Positions 24,932 to 38,624 are shown, counted from the stretch's first letter. The stretch is DNA of 64,000 nucleotides from Isoetes taiwanensis (GCA_021234155.1 JAJEKV010000028.1:1487199-1551198); one strand, 5' to 3'. The notes: a model not told the origin generated them from the sequence alone. Program-made: numbers and translations.

Positions 24932-26407
24932 TTACGATAAGGGACTGTTGGGTTTGCTTTCAAGTGGATCATATGTGACCTCTAATGGTTAAGCATAAGA
25001 TAAAGAGTGCAATCAGCTTGCATAGATCAGTGTGAGTTGATGTATTTTCATTTCATGATTAGGGACATGCTTGCATAGGTCAGTGTGAGCTAATATATTT
25101 TCTTTTGATAGATTCAAAAAATGTGGGATCCATTCCATGAATTGAGAATACCGTTGGACATGGATTTGTCTTTTCCATGCACAGATCTTTTGGTGAAGAA
25201 GCATCTAGGAGAATGATCTGCTCATCCGTTTTGAACAGTTCAAATTAGAGATCTTAAACAGAGTTTACTACCAACTAAAAGTATTTGTTGTATATAGATA
25301 TGGATTTGCTCAAAGCCTTAGCTAATAAATGCTGTGTTACGGATCTAAATACCATGTGTTGTGAAAGTGATGGTTCAGAATTCGTTAGCTGCAAATCTAA
25401 CCATAAAAATGTGGTTAGAAATTAGAGGATGCTCTGGTTAAAGTGTTGTACATACTTAGATAGCTGCATGTAAAAGTGCGAAGTTTTTATTGATCGTTCT
25501 TGCATGTATACTGAATAATAATTTCATTTCGGCTGTTAGGTGGTTATTCATGCTATTCCCATTGTACTCTACATGGCTATTATGTGGACAATCGCCGGTA
25601 CTTTTCGCTTATTATTTTGGAAAAACTGCAAGACCTAGATTTTACTGTTGTACATGTACTTAGGATACTAAGGATGTTAACAGGGAGCATAGCTCCTTTA
25701 ATATTATCAACACTTTTTCTTCAAGCATTATCTGCCGTTACTTGAGATTGTTCATGAAGTCACTCATGGATCAATCCGGCGAGGAGCAGGTTAGGTCTTT
25801 GTCCCATTACATTTACCAGCATTCTTGAGCTTATAATTTCATACTCTTCATATGCCCATTGAATACATTGACATCTTTCTGCAGACTATAATGCATTATG
25901 GTTACTATTTTTGTAAAGCATTTCCACATTTTCTTCTTCTATCGGAATCTTCTAATGCAGGTTAATGATTGGGTCGTTCTTGGATGTAGCCTGATCCCTG
26001 TAAAGGAAGATGCAACGACTTCTTTGTCTTACCACCTAAACAGGGTATCAAGTTGACTTTTGCAAAAATTGAAACCCTATATTTTCAAACACTGACATGT
26101 GGCTAGCACCAGAAAGAGAGAATAATGACATTGGGTAGTCGGTCATGGTGTTTTTGGTTTTGAATTCCATAACATATCAAAACTCCTGTTGTATAGCTTT
26201 GTGGTGCAATAACCATATCTTCTGTCAATAAATTAAAACCTTTAAGTCTAATTGGCAGATCCTCTTCATCTTCAACTAGGAGTTTGAAATTTGATTTTTT
26301 CATCCATCATTTCTATTTTCTGCGTGATACTATATCATTTCCTTTTAGGCTAGAAGGGGTCTACATGTTGTAAGTCGAGAAAGGCTTTGCAAAGGAGCTT
26401 CGATGGT
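24932..26407 (+). repeat. Internal tandem repeat R1, copy B
   Basis: Counterpart of R1 in the second large copy, starting near TACGATAAGGGACTG and ending at GTAAGTCGAGAAAGGC. Because both large copies contain R1 and R2, the small tandem duplication predates the large one if the large one is real. Confidence 0.8.
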
Positions 26408-27720
26408 TTTGATAAGGGAGGACTGCTGGGTTGCTGAGTGGATCATATGTGACCTCAATAATTTAAGCATAAGATAAAGAGATTACAATCAATGCATAGA
26501 TCAGTGTGAAGTTGATGTATTTTCATTTCATGAATTAACAAGGGACATGCCGCATGTAGGTCAGTGTGAACTGATATATTTTCTTTTGATAAGATTCAAA
26601 AAATGTGGATCCATTCCGCCCAGATTGAGAATGTCGTTTGGTTAATGATTTGTCTTTAGCACAGATATTTTTTAGTGAAGAAGCATCTAGGAGAATGATC
26701 TGCTCATCGGTTTAATGAGGGAGCTCTGGTTAAAAGTGTTATTACATAGATAGCTACGCGTAAAAGTGCAGTTTCTTTTGTGTACAGATTCTTTATGTAT
26801 ATTGAATAATAATTTCATTTCACAGGAACTGTTAGGTAGTTATTCATTATTTCCATTGTACTCTACATGGCTATTATGTGGACAATCCTTGATGCTTTTC
26901 ATGTGTGAGCTACGGAGACATATATATGGGTAAAATATTGTACATGTGTACTAAAGGGGATGTTGGCTTTGGAGACATAGCTCCCTTGCTAATATCAGCT
27001 TTTTTCTTCAAACATTAATCTGCGTTATTTGAGATATTGTTCATGGAGATCACTCATGGATCAATCCATGAGAGCAGGTTAGGTCTTCCAACCATTACAT
27101 TTATAATTCTCCAGACTTATAATTTTGTACTCTTCATACTTGATGTTGGGCTTAAAATACTGCAGACTATAATGCCGTATAAGTTACTATTACGTAAAAG
27201 CATTTCATTTCCTTCTTCTATCTGGAATATCTTCTAATACGGGTTAATGAGAGGTGGAGTGGATTCTTGGATAATAGTCCATGTAAAGAGAATGCACCAC
27301 TTGTGACTTCTTTGTCTTACTGCACCTAAACAGAGGTATCAAGTTGACTTTTGCAAAAAATTGAAACCTATATTTTTCAAACACTGTCCACATGTAGCTA
27401 GCACCAGAAAAGAGAATAATGACATTGGAGTAGTCAGATGCCCATGAATGTTTTGGTTTTGAATTCATAACATATCAAACTCCTGTTGTATATTTGTAGT
27501 GCAACAACCATATCTTCTGTCAAGAAATGATAAAACCTTTAGAATCCCAGTGGCAGATCCTCTTCATCTTCAACTAGGGGAAGTTTGAAATTTGATTTCT
27601 TTTCATCCATCATTTTCTATTTTCTGCTTGATACTATATCATTTCCTTGCAGAGCTAGAAGGGGTCTGCATGTTATGTAGAGTCGAGAAGGCTTTGCAAA
27701 GACAACTTCGATGGTTATGA
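26408..27720 (+). repeat. Internal tandem repeat R2, copy B
   Basis: Counterpart of R2 in the second large copy. It starts TTTTGATAAGGGAGGACTG and ends at GTAGAGTCGAGAAGGC just before the shared 'GTTATGAAGTGACC' sequence. Confidence 0.8.
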
Positions 27721-30700
27721 AGTGACCAGTCCATAACCGAGTAGTATTGTGTCGGCTCTTCATTCTCTTCCTGCAGATAATCACTTTAAAAAACAAATAA
27801 AAAATTGAAGGCTGAAGTTTTTCGACATGGCCATGGGAAGCTCTGGTATAGGTAAGTAGATTTTATATGAGATTCATGGTCTTCTGCTGAGATTTTTATG
27901 CTATGCACAGATATTTTTGCATTTTTGGTGGGCTGGAGCTCCATCGTATTGAGGCGGTATCAACACCTGCGGTGGAGGCATGATGTTGCTATCATTTGGT
28001 TGCGCAAATTTAATGGAATCTTTGCATCTTAGAATTTCTGTATGCATGTATATTATAATGTTGAGTTTTTCCAAATAATATTTTAAGCACGGCAACCACG
28101 GGCACCTCTTCCTTCTATAAAATGGGCTACAACTTTTGCAAATATATTATATATACTCTATTCCATATCAATTCCTCTAGATCTTTACGATTGAACATTG
28201 CATAGCTTGATGGCAATGGAGATGCTCTAACATTCCCATCGTTGTATGTATTAATGCAGAGCAGCACCTAAGGTCCGTTACTTTAATTCAAATTCCATAT
28301 CACAGATGTGCACCATGTCCTCGCAATATTCTTTACCAATAATGTTGTAATATCTGCATACTCTTCTTTTTATCAGACACTAGTACCAAGTAGTGTCAAC
28401 CATATCAATCTGTTTTGTCAAATGCCACAAGCTACTAATTATTGTTGCAATATGCTCAGTGATTCTATCCCTATCATAAATGTTGATATTTCAGCATGGT
28501 TTATTTATTTGTTTCTTGTGAGCCCTCATCACCAAAGGAAACACATAGATTGTTCACTGCTGCAACTATTCAATTTAATAATCATGTTACACTATGCACG
28601 AGGTAATACCATCATACTTGACTAAAGTTTAGAACCAAAGAAGAATAGAGAAATAGAACAACTTATTTTGAATTCAAAATCAAAAACAATTACCTTATGT
28701 TTTGAAATTAGTTGACTGAAGGAGGTTAGAGTTCTTCCAACTTTTGCTACACATCCCAGTGGAACTGATGAAGCCATCGGCATGAATATAACAAAGAGGC
28801 CTTCATATTTGGCTGAAAGCCTTCAGAAACACATGGGGGTGTAGCCTCTTCACATTTGATGCATGCTCCAATTTAGCTGGTTACAAATTTCTTCATTGTT
28901 GGTGGTCCGGTTACTTCTATTAAGGATGAATCGTGGAAAGTGTGAAAACTTAGATGTTGACAAAAATGCTTCATTACAATGTTACATTGAAGCACATATA
29001 CTATTTCTATTTGATGTTCGTTTTATATTAATCTATTTATTCTTCTACCTGGTGTTCCTTTTCTTTGTGTGCTAGAACACATTTATTTGATTTAAAGAAA
29101 ACCTAAATACTTTTGGTTTTGCCACCCTTAGTTATCCTTCAACTAACATTTGAAGTTATTTTGCATTTTGGCACAAAGATCAGTATTCACAACTGCTGTA
29201 TATGCATCCCACCAGAGTAATATGTATACGAAAAGGTGGTACGGAATTCTCTTCTGGTCATTCATAATGACAAATTTCACATTTGACTAAGATTGTGTTA
29301 TTTCTTAAAGCATTTTCTTTTAGAAACGGTGCGAGACCTTCTTATACGGGCACTTTCAGGGTGGAAATCGCGGTCCATATGGTGCATTTGCGGAGGCGGG
29401 GTTCACCTACATACGATGTGACCCTTGATAGGCTACATCGTCTATTTCCGAAGGTGGTAAAAATATGGATGATGATAAATCTCACAGCACCAGCTTATCA
29501 GGTGGCAATGGGACCACAATGACTCAGAAGTGTTGGAAGGATAAAGTCATTGGCTGGCTTAGATGGGAATGTGGAGCATGTGCATCGGGTAAAGCAGTGA
29601 ACATCAATACACGGTGCCCAGGACAGCGACGGGCTCTTTACATATGATGCATTTCTCCGGCTGTGGGATTCAGGAGGGGCTGCGGGCAGTGCGCTTGACA
29701 TTACAAAGGCACATACGTCCACATTGACGAGGCCCGAGCACCCTCGTTCACATGCCCATGGCAGGCATATGTACTCCATTCGCCGCAGTTACCCATCTCC
29801 GGATTGAGGCAGTCGATGGATTGAGGAATACGTCGAGGGATAGGGGTTTTTGTGAGTCTTTGCCGAGCGGGCTGATTGAGATGAAGTGTCACGCACCGGT
29901 GCCCGGCCTTATGATGGGGGTCGGACAACTGCCAGTTGAGCGATGACGCTATACACATATGCAGGTGCGACTTACGGTGCGCTCACTTTCGGATCGCCCA
30001 CATTGAGAATCTCTTGAGGACTTGAGGGCTCAGTTGCTGATCCAACCATTTAGTATTGATGTGGCCGGTCTTATTGCGCCGCGGTTTTCCGAAAAACCCT
30101 TGCCGAGGTTTTAATCAGGCGTGGCAGCATTGTGATGGATTCCCATAGGCGATTGGTCTTCAGGTGGGCCGGTAAAAGTAATTCTATTCTATTCTTTCTT
30201 GCTATGCGAGTTAATGGGATATCAATGGACCATTATTTACATAATGATATGCAATAGTACCACTTAAGATGGAAATTCTTAGGTATATGAGTAGGATAGA
30301 AATTTTGTGGTAAAATGAACGAATCAATCTGACTCCTACATGGGTTGGCTGGAGAAGGGAACCGTGGTTCAACCAAGAACCTCGGATAGTTCTTGCGCAA
30401 ACTACGCAGGCTTATGTGGCTAAAGATGAGAATTTGCTCATATAACCATTCCCTCCTTAAATACAAGCAGTGGAATGTCGCTGTAATAAAATGCGATGTT
30501 AAGTTCATGTACCAGCATGTCCCAAATGTTTGTAATATGTTTAAAGAGAGCAGATGAAGGCGGGAGTTATAGGTCGAAGATATTTCTTCTATTCTTTTGA
30601 AAGGTTACAAGCATTGGGTGCTACTTTTGCAATTTTGATATTTTGGGCGATAAAATTGAAGGGGACTCTAAGTTCTCAAAACATTACCGCTAGTCTAATC

Positions 30701-31476
30701 AACATCCACCCACGTCTTTCGGAAGCCGCTCATCACGTGGGATTCCATCCGGTTATGTTTTTATCAGTTCATGATATCTTTTTTGCTTTCAAAGTGGTAC
30801 TATGGAAAGAGATAAATTTGAACATGGCATTTAGCGACATATTCTTAATTCATAAGAAGCAACATGCTATTGAGAATGGCAAATGCATTGTGCCATTTTG
30901 AAACATGATTTGAAATCACTCACTAGACTACACCCAATGCAATTTTGGGATTTGCTCCTCGATGATAGATGTTTTTATACTATGTTGTTATGTTTCGTCT
31001 AATAAACTGTCTAATAAATTGAATTTGCACATACTATTTGTTGTGGATATGTATTTCTTAAAATCATTACAATAAACACAAAGTTGCTCATTGTTTAAAC
31101 AAGTCCAGATATTATTGAATGTCCATCGAGAGCATCCCTTCGCCCCCAATCAATGGCCCAACTATGTCATGGCGCGTGAGTTAGCATATATAGCATGTCG
31201 TTACCCTATCCCATAAGATCAATTGAACATCTTGAATCATTTAACATAGCTCAAATGTGCCATTATACATGGACCATATACAATAAATACAAAAATATTG
31301 CCATGTAACCCTTGGATAAAGATTGTGAACGGAAGATTTTCAAAAAAAAAGGTTTCTAATCTCCGCAGTGTGAAATGCAACACTCTTGTTCTTACCTCCT
31401 TATTTACAACCGTAAATCACAAAGTCAATACATCACTAAAATGCAACACTCTTTGTTCTTACCTCTTGCCTTGATA

Positions 31477-32530
31477 TAGAATAGAATACATTTATCGCGC
31501 TTTATTAGATATTGGACTTTTATTGTGGCATGGTAGAGCTCCCCTACAAGGGTGCTACTAACACATCACCGGCCCCGTTTTAATGTAACCTTTTAGGGTG
31601 ACTTTTCCTTTAATACCGACACCAGCTTTACCTCGACGCTGTGGCCCGGGTCGCGGTGATCGTCGTTATCAAACCGACTTTTAGGCTGACAATTTGTGGG
31701 GTCATGACCCGTATTGTGAATCATATTACAAACCCTCACTGCACTTTGTGTACCTCTACGTATGCGGTCATCATTTTGGATGCGTCACGCGGATCGTAAC
31801 GGTCAGTCGCCGTCATCATGCAGTAGTTGGTTCCCCCCGCACTTTATATTTCTATATACGTCACGATACCCCATAGATAGGGCGGTCGTTAATCATATGG
31901 TTTCATCCTCTATTCCCCACGATGCATATTACGCATATCCTATCCTCACTTGTCTATCCCTCTCCCGCCATTAAGCACCTTCGATTCTTGGTGCGTGGCT
32001 TCCCATCACGAATCGACCGGTATGTCCCCTTACGTTCTTCCCCGATATGTTATCCGTGCGGTGTCCCCATCGGTGATGCGGATTAAAAACTTGTACGAAC
32101 CGGTCGTCTTGGGTCATTATTGTCTCTGTGACCATGCTCTGTTGCTATGTGCGTAATCCTCATTTCCCTTTGCTCTTCTTCTATGGTTACTGGGTTTGGT
32201 CCATCTTCTTTGGTCCATGTTGCCACCTCTACCGAACCATCCGGTGCTTTCAGGATGTGTGACTTTTCTTCGGTGATTGCAATGTGGGCGGTTTCCTTGG
32301 ATGTCTCCAGTTATTCGGCGGTATCATGGTTCATGCTCTCACTTCCGGTAGCTTTGCCACGTTTAGGGACCATGATTGTCGATTAGCGGCGTGTTTGTCC
32401 TTACCACGAATTCACGGCCGTGCCATTGTCTAAAAATTCCTTCCACCTTTCGGGTTCTTTTCTGATAGCTTTGGCCCAATGTACGCTCCATACTCTATGG
32501 GCTCTCATTTTCAAAAAAATATCAAAGGAG
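31477..32530 (-). other. Extra 1.05-kb segment present only in copy B
   Basis: Copy A passes from CTTGCCTTGATGG to the CCATGGTATATGCC repeat in about 50 bases; copy B has about 1 kb in between. On the minus strand one frame is largely open from about 32,530 to 32,060, with only a few stops. It reads acidic, charged sequence such as RKEPERWKEFLDNG, SKETAHIAITEEKS and EEEQREMRITH. I do not recognise the protein. No target-site duplication or terminal repeat was seen. A decayed transposon fragment is the simplest guess; deletion from copy A is equally possible. Confidence 0.45.
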
Positions 32531-32554
32531 ATAAATGATAACATGGTATGTACC

Positions 32555-33210
32555 CATGGTATATACCATCTGTTACTTTTACCTTTTGAAGGAAGGTACA
32601 AGTACGTATTTGTTGCTTGTGGAAAGAGATTATAGCGCATCTGTGACTCATTTGCGATATGCGCATATGCCATAAGGCAAATACAAAAACATAAACAAAT
32701 GAATAGAATGCACATTATATAACCACAATAACACAACACACAAATCATCTTCACATACAAAATAATCTAGCCAAGAATAGTGTCTACCTAAAGAATCCAA
32801 GGAACAAACACAATTACCTGTCTTTGGGAGAACATGGTGTTACGAAATTTTGCATTTGTGAAAGGGAAGTTCAAGCATCTGCTGCCTCATCCATTAATTA
32901 TCTGCATGAGCAAATGGTAACATGTATGTATCCATGGTGTATGCCATCATGGATTGATTGTTCATCCTTTAGAGTGCAAGGTGCATTGTTGTTGGTGAAA
33001 AGGATGTGTAGCGCATGTACGCATTTGTCATAATATCGCATATGCCATAAGGCATGGGATACAGAAAACATAAGCAGGATAGAATAGAATATACACCATA
33101 TTCCCAGAACTACAGCACAAATAAACCCAAATAGCTAAAATAATCTAGCCAAGAATCATGCCTACCTAACAATTCAGAAACAAAGCACAGATGCAAATGA
33201 AAATATCTTT
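32555..33210. repeat. Tandem pair of about 380 bp, copy B
   Basis: Counterpart of the pair at 18,520-19,190. The two members start at CCATGGTATATACCATC and CCATGGTGTATGCCATC about 376 bases apart, and each ends with AAAATAATCTAGCCAAGAAT. Confidence 0.8.
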
Positions 33211-34409
33211 TGAAACCAAGATTTAACCTACAACAAAATCGAGCTTTACATGCATTTTTTAAGTACCATAGACTGATCTGTATGGACCAATAGCACTTCA
33301 TAATTACGTCTGTATTTCATCTACACATCAGATTGAATGCAAAGCTTCAACAAATTGGGAGAATAAATCTCTTCGCACCATAGAATAATCAACAAAGAAA
33401 AAAAATATATATGTCTGACACACAATGAATTCATGAATCCCAAAGCTATCACGTGGCTCTTGTCCAACAAAGATTAGAAGAAACCCTACAAAAAATGATA
33501 CTGCGGGTGGCGACTCACTTGAGCCGTGTAATCCTTATATGGTTTCGATGGCCTAAAATATTCTAATATGTGGAGAAATCATAAAAGGTTGAGATTCAAT
33601 GCTGCTCAAGCATCCCGGTTAGAGTTCTCTCAAACTTCAGGTCGATCATAACTTCTTCAGCCATTTACATCATTATCATGTAAATACCGCAAAATATCCC
33701 TGGATAGAAACAGCTATAAGACATCATTAAAACCAATTTTCAAATCGGCTCCCTGTTTGCTATAAAATACATCATCATCTCATAAAAGAAATGAAAAGCG
33801 AAAATTTATATAACAAGCCCTTAATATCTTGGCGGATAATAACAAAACATGAATCATCTTCGTTGCCTACATGCAGAGGATAAGGAATGTGCCAAATCCT
33901 CTAAAGGGACAAATCCGAGCTATCAAATGTTAAGAAAAACCACCAGGACTAACTTATAGATTTTTGTTTCTGAGACCGGTTAACTAGCGAAAAGTACCTA
34001 CTTGGGATTTTCGAATATATATGATAGGGGGACAATACATTTACAGGTTTCTTGTATAACATTTGCTCAAATCAACAGGTTTCTAGTCTTATTTCTAAGC
34101 CTTGGACCTTTGATAAATAACTCCCCTTGATATGCGTCGCAGGAAAATTATGTCGTGTTGAATTCAAGTGAATCGTATTTGTAACAAATTTACACGTTTG
34201 GGAATGGTGAAATCTTGCTTGGATTGGGCATTAAAAAAGGTGTGACTGGCATTGACAAAGCGTTGATTTTTGGCATCATTACTGATTGCATTTTGTATTC
34301 AGGCATTGGACTGTTTGTGAAAAACTCAAAATTGTGTGATTTTGTTGTGGAAGAAAGACTTGGAAAACTGAGAAAATAATGGGCTAATCAATGTGTGCTT
34401 GCATATGCA

Positions 34410-34629
34410 AACCCCTTCCCTTTAGAGGCGAGAAGACATCTTTGCTTGGAGGCATTACCGCATTCGCGGGGGGTTCGAATCGAATGTTGTTTTCGATACA
34501 CTTGCGGGTAGTGACATATTGGAAAGGCAGTGTCGTCGGTTTGGTAACCGCAGACTGCAGCAAGACAGTGTCTGTTGTGTGCGGGTTAGAAACTGTACGA
34601 GTAGGAATTCGATACTAATAGCATCACCC
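34410..34629. other. Sharply diverged 220-base block, copy B
   Basis: Counterpart of 20,403-20,619, nearly the same length (220 vs 217), between the same identical flanks. It is CpG-rich and contains GGGGTTCGAA near 34,469. A + frame from 34,391 to 34,618 crosses it but has no known motif. Confidence 0.8.
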
Positions 34630-37140
34630 ATCCTCTCAATGCTTTCTATTAGGGGATTGGAGTTTAATTTAAGTTTGTTTTTCTATTCTGGAGTCAACAT
34701 AGAATTGGGGTTTTTTCCAATGCGTGTTAAATGCCCTAAAAATAGAGCACAGCGTGCATGAGAAAAGCTGCTTACAAGCCCGAAGCTTTAATGGATTCTT
34801 GATTCAAATCTTTCAGCCCATATTCAAATTATTTTTTTCTGTTTCATGTGAGATGGAGGCCACATGACCTGTTGAATTTTGTGGAATGTTTTTGTGGCAG
34901 GTGTTGATCGCTTGTTCCTTAAAGTTGCTCACGGTTTTTTCTTCATAAAAACTTCGATTCATTTATAAATGTTTGGTTATGTATTAATGGTTGTTTTTCC
35001 TTGAATTTAGAAGATTCTATGGGATCTTTTATAATCTAAGGGCTAGGAATTAATAATAGAAACAATCGTGTTTACACCCTCAAAGTACAAACAACCCTCA
35101 CTGCCAAAAGGCACCATAGTACCACGATGTTGATAATAGTTTAGACATAGAGCAAAAATCGACAACTAAAACACCACTATAAAAGGCGGAGCTATTAGCT
35201 TCTATACCAAGTACCACGTTATTATCCAACATTGCCACCATAAGTAGAGGTATTTTGAAGCACATGATTGTCACGGGTGTATAGTTATATCTATGTAGAA
35301 TTGTCGTTATTAGCAGTGAAGCGGTCGAACACATAGTGGGCCGGTGTCCATATGGACCTTCTATGTAAGATTAATCGCTCAAAGTTTCTATCACTGAACA
35401 TACCAAAAACTTGCATTTTGATACATTAGAGTGGACTTATTATCTTTGTTTTGCCATCCAGCACTTCTCTTTTTGTTGGGTATATATATTTTCTTTTGAA
35501 GGACTGACAATGTATCAAAGGAAAATCAAGATACGCCACAAAGAGGACAGGAAAATCAAGACCCTTGAGGACTTTGTGACGAAAGTGTGGTAAAGTGTGG
35601 TGGTGGTTGGGTGCGACCTTGAGGGGCAGGAGGTCACCATCCCTGGTACTATTCAACCGTGGGTTAACTTCGAGTTGATGGGATCTTGTGTAGTAGCGAT
35701 TCGGTATGCCTTACCATTGGGTATATTTATTGTTAAAGTGCAGTAGTAGTGGGGAAAATAGGGATCATAGACTATATGAAAGCATTCGTCTAGCACATTT
35801 GATTAACCCCTTATCATTTCATGTGCAGCATAATGGGCATGTACAACAATTAGGCATGGACGAGGTTCTTTGTATATTCAAAATTGGAAACCACACGAGC
35901 CACATATTAACTTTTGCAACTTCAATGCTTAAATGTAAAGAATGAAAATTCAAAAATTCTTATAGCACAAAAAGCAAACGCCATTCATTTTTAGATCTAT
36001 GAACATGCTACAATGTGACTCGAGTAGAATTCGTCAGACTCTATTAATCGACCACAGTCACCATCACACACGTTAAAGAGTTTGGACATCTGTGCTTTTC
36101 TGCTCAGTGGTCTTCTAAACATACGTGCTATTCACGTGTTTTGCCGCTGATGCCTACTTCCTACTTGAATTCCACTTCCTCAAAGTTATTCTTAAGCCTC
36201 TTACCACATTTGAAGCATAAAAAGACAAATAGGACTATCAACTGCATGGGAAGATCTCGACAATTCTAAACTTCACCTTAACTATTGCGGTTTAGGTGGT
36301 TGCGCAATTATGGATACCATATAGACTATGCAAGCTTCACACAACCACCATCTCAATTGGAACTATATGTTTATGTTATGGTCGGTCTGCCATGATACGT
36401 GCTCTCTTCTAAGTTATGTCCTTTACTATATGTTATTTCATGGCACAAAGGGCGGATACAAGTTTTGTGCTTTTTACTCGTATCATAATGTTTTTGGCAT
36501 TCCTTTGAACATGGTCAGATTATGTCATACAACTGCACTTTTCAATAGCATAAGGATTCAAACTAATGCAAAGGCGCTGAATCCGTATGGAGAAAGGTAA
36601 GCAGTAAAGCAAAACTCTGATGAAGTCTACTACAACTCATTATGAAGGTAAGGTTCCATACAAAGACAAAGAATGCTTACACAATTTCAAAATCTGAACA
36701 AACAAATGAGTAAGGAGAACCCCAGAAGGGAAGGAAGCCCTATAAAAGTACCTTGTCTACATGAGAAATTTGAGGTTGTGTTACATCAAAGCTTTATGTC
36801 TTAGGCCACATTTGAGAGTCACCACAAAAAATAATAAGGAACCCAAGAAACTACACAATTTCAAATGAGTAATCAAACGAATCAGTTGTTTGAATAGAAA
36901 AATGGTCATCGTGCCTCAAATTCAGCTCTGAAATTCATGAGCCAATCTGGCTCCACAAAAGCTTCCATAATCTGAGAAATTCCATGGAACAAATTGCTTA
37001 AAATGCCACCGAAAGAATGGGAGGAGGCATGAGTCTGCAGTTCGCAATGCCGCTCAATTGAAGTAAACACATTTCTAACAAATCTTAAAAGGGGACTTGC
37101 ACTCAAACATGCCTACAGTGATTTGAGAACCTCAACCACC

Positions 37141-37361
37141 AATGCAACCATGGATAAAATTAGAACTATCAAACCCCTTAGAATATCATGAAGCTAAAAT
37201 TGCATCAAATAGAAGTTGTTTATTGAGAATATCTATGGTTTTAGTCTTGTGTTAACTAAAATAATATTTGCAAAGACTGAACTTATCTTTGGAAAGTGCA
37301 CACAAATCCAAGAAATTAAACAACTTAATGATAGAGTTGTTTTTTGCAGAACTTGCTAAAG
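37141..37361. repeat. Left member of a 220-bp direct repeat
   Basis: Runs from ATGCAACCATGG through ATCAAATAGAAG.TGTTTAT and AATAATATTTGCAAA to TTTTTTG.AGAACTTGCTAAA. The left part is also the end of the large repeat unit, so its first 50 bases occur a third time near 23,190-23,240. It flanks a GC-rich block with its partner at 38,395-38,624. Confidence 0.75.
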
Positions 37362-38394
37362 GAAGGAGTTTATTTTTAGACCAGGAGGCAGGGAGCCCTG
37401 AGAGGCGGTATCTTGGCTGGGGCGAAAAAGCCAAAAACACAAAAACAAACAATATGTATGCAGTTGGAACTCTACTGGGATGAAAAAAGCCCCCACCGGA
37501 GGCTCTCAAATACCCTTACGAAGAAAACAAGTCTGGCAATCTCACGGGTGCTCAGCTCCAGCTTCATGGGTGATGCAATGCTTGATGTGATGTCAGAGCA
37601 TCTAAGATCGATGTCTGCCCGGACATGGAGCATATCTTTGACAGCCCCGGAGGCATGGTGCTCATCCTCTGTCACGTGCATGCGCCTCCCTGCCCTCCCA
37701 CAGGATCCGTGCCGCCATTCACCCCGGCGACACGTTTCCAATTACGGGGTGACTGGGAACCCGTCCTTATGGCGGCCAATGCTCTCCGAACCTTCCACGA
37801 GATATTATTACTTTCAAGTAGATGGAGTTGCATGCTCAAGGCGGGTTAATGGAAGCGTGGTGCCCGTGCCGGGCTTTAGAGTAGAGGCATTGATTTGAGC
37901 CTGCTTGCGGGAATGCGCCGGTGCCATTTGGCGTCGCGATTTTCCAAACGCCACATGGGTGCTTCCGTGCCGCATACCCTCTTCCGGTGGGGCCGCGTGC
38001 ACAACACGGCACGTGGGGCAAGCGATAACCATCCATCGCGTCCACCTTATGAAACAAATGAGATGCTGCGCTGGCGAATATCTTTGGCAAAGGCGAACTC
38101 CAGATCGCACGACAAAATGTCGTCGGTGCGATTGTCCCTTCACTCCCAAGCTATATGTCGAAGCTTGCCACCCTTTCCAGCTTCTCCTTTATGTTTTTGC
38201 TAAGCTGGCAGACTGAGCCTCACTATATAGCGTACCAGAAACAAAACCCTAGCAGTGTGCTCTCGCCAGATCAGGATCTATCAGAGCAGCCGCTTTTGCG
38301 TATAAAGCCTTCCGTGCAGAACCTTGCTCTCACGCTCGTCGCGTGCATGTTGTAGTAAATCAATTCCCAAATAATAATTACTGGAAAGAATCTT
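37362..38394. other. GC-rich 1-kb block with long open frames, identity unknown
   Basis: Base composition changes abruptly to GC-rich from about 37,470 to 38,180, and several frames are open on both strands: + 37,413-37,898, + 37,895-38,203, - 37,472-37,741 and - 37,814-38,149. Being open in many frames at once is expected of GC-rich DNA, and none of the translations carries a domain I recognise. A TATA-like GCGTATAAAGCC is at 38,298-38,309. It could be a captured gene fragment or a CpG island. Confidence 0.35.
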
Positions 38395-38624
38395 ATGCAA
38401 CCATAGGAGTAAAATTAGAATATCAAATCCTTGCCAGAATATGAAGTTAAATTGTATCAAATAGAAGCTGTTTATAGAAAATCTCATCTTGGTTTCAAGT
38501 CTTGTGTGCCTAAAAATAATATTTGCAAAAGACTTCAGAACTTATGTTTGAAGAAATGTCATGTCTTTGCTCAAATCCAAAGTGTGACAATAATGAGGTT
38601 CTTTTTTGTAGAACTTGCTAAAAG
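38395..38624. repeat. Right member of the 220-bp direct repeat
   Basis: Starts ATGCAACCATAGGAGTAAAATTAGAA and ends TTTTTTGTAGAACTTGCTAAA. It matches 37,141-37,361 throughout with many substitutions and small indels, so the two have been separate for some time or differ through sequence error. Confidence 0.75.

Larger units (their letters stand above)
23263..37189 (+). repeat. Large direct repeat, copy B (about 13.9 kb)
   Basis: Copy B matches copy A from end to end in the same orientation. The junction is tight: copy A ends ...AATATCATGAATCG near 23,240, and B begins with GTGTAAATATCTATAG near 23,269. It is longer mainly because of an extra segment of about 1.05 kb at 31,477-32,530. Similarity is uneven: AT-rich parts are near-identical and CpG-rich parts are strongly diverged. 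A 338-base open frame at 24,654-24,992 is not preserved in copy A and is not taken as a gene. Confidence 0.85.

Noticed and set aside
24654-24992. 112-codon open frame in copy B ending near a GTATG donor-like site
   Set aside because: The aligned part of copy A (about 11,480-11,800) has stops and frame changes, and no family was recognised.
32420-32530. 'AIRKEPERWKEFLDN' as the start of a copia RT domain
   Set aside because: The downstream minus frame does not continue with RT motifs.
37413-37898. Longest open frame in the window (161 codons)
   Set aside because: It lies in a GC-rich block where several frames on both strands are open at once. The translation shows no domain, and its start lies in unrelated AT-rich repeat sequence.
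37900-38149. A 'FGKSRRQMAP' segment on minus resembling a P450 haem-binding motif
   Set aside because: The invariant cysteine and the rest of the P450 consensus are absent and no other P450 motif occurs nearby.
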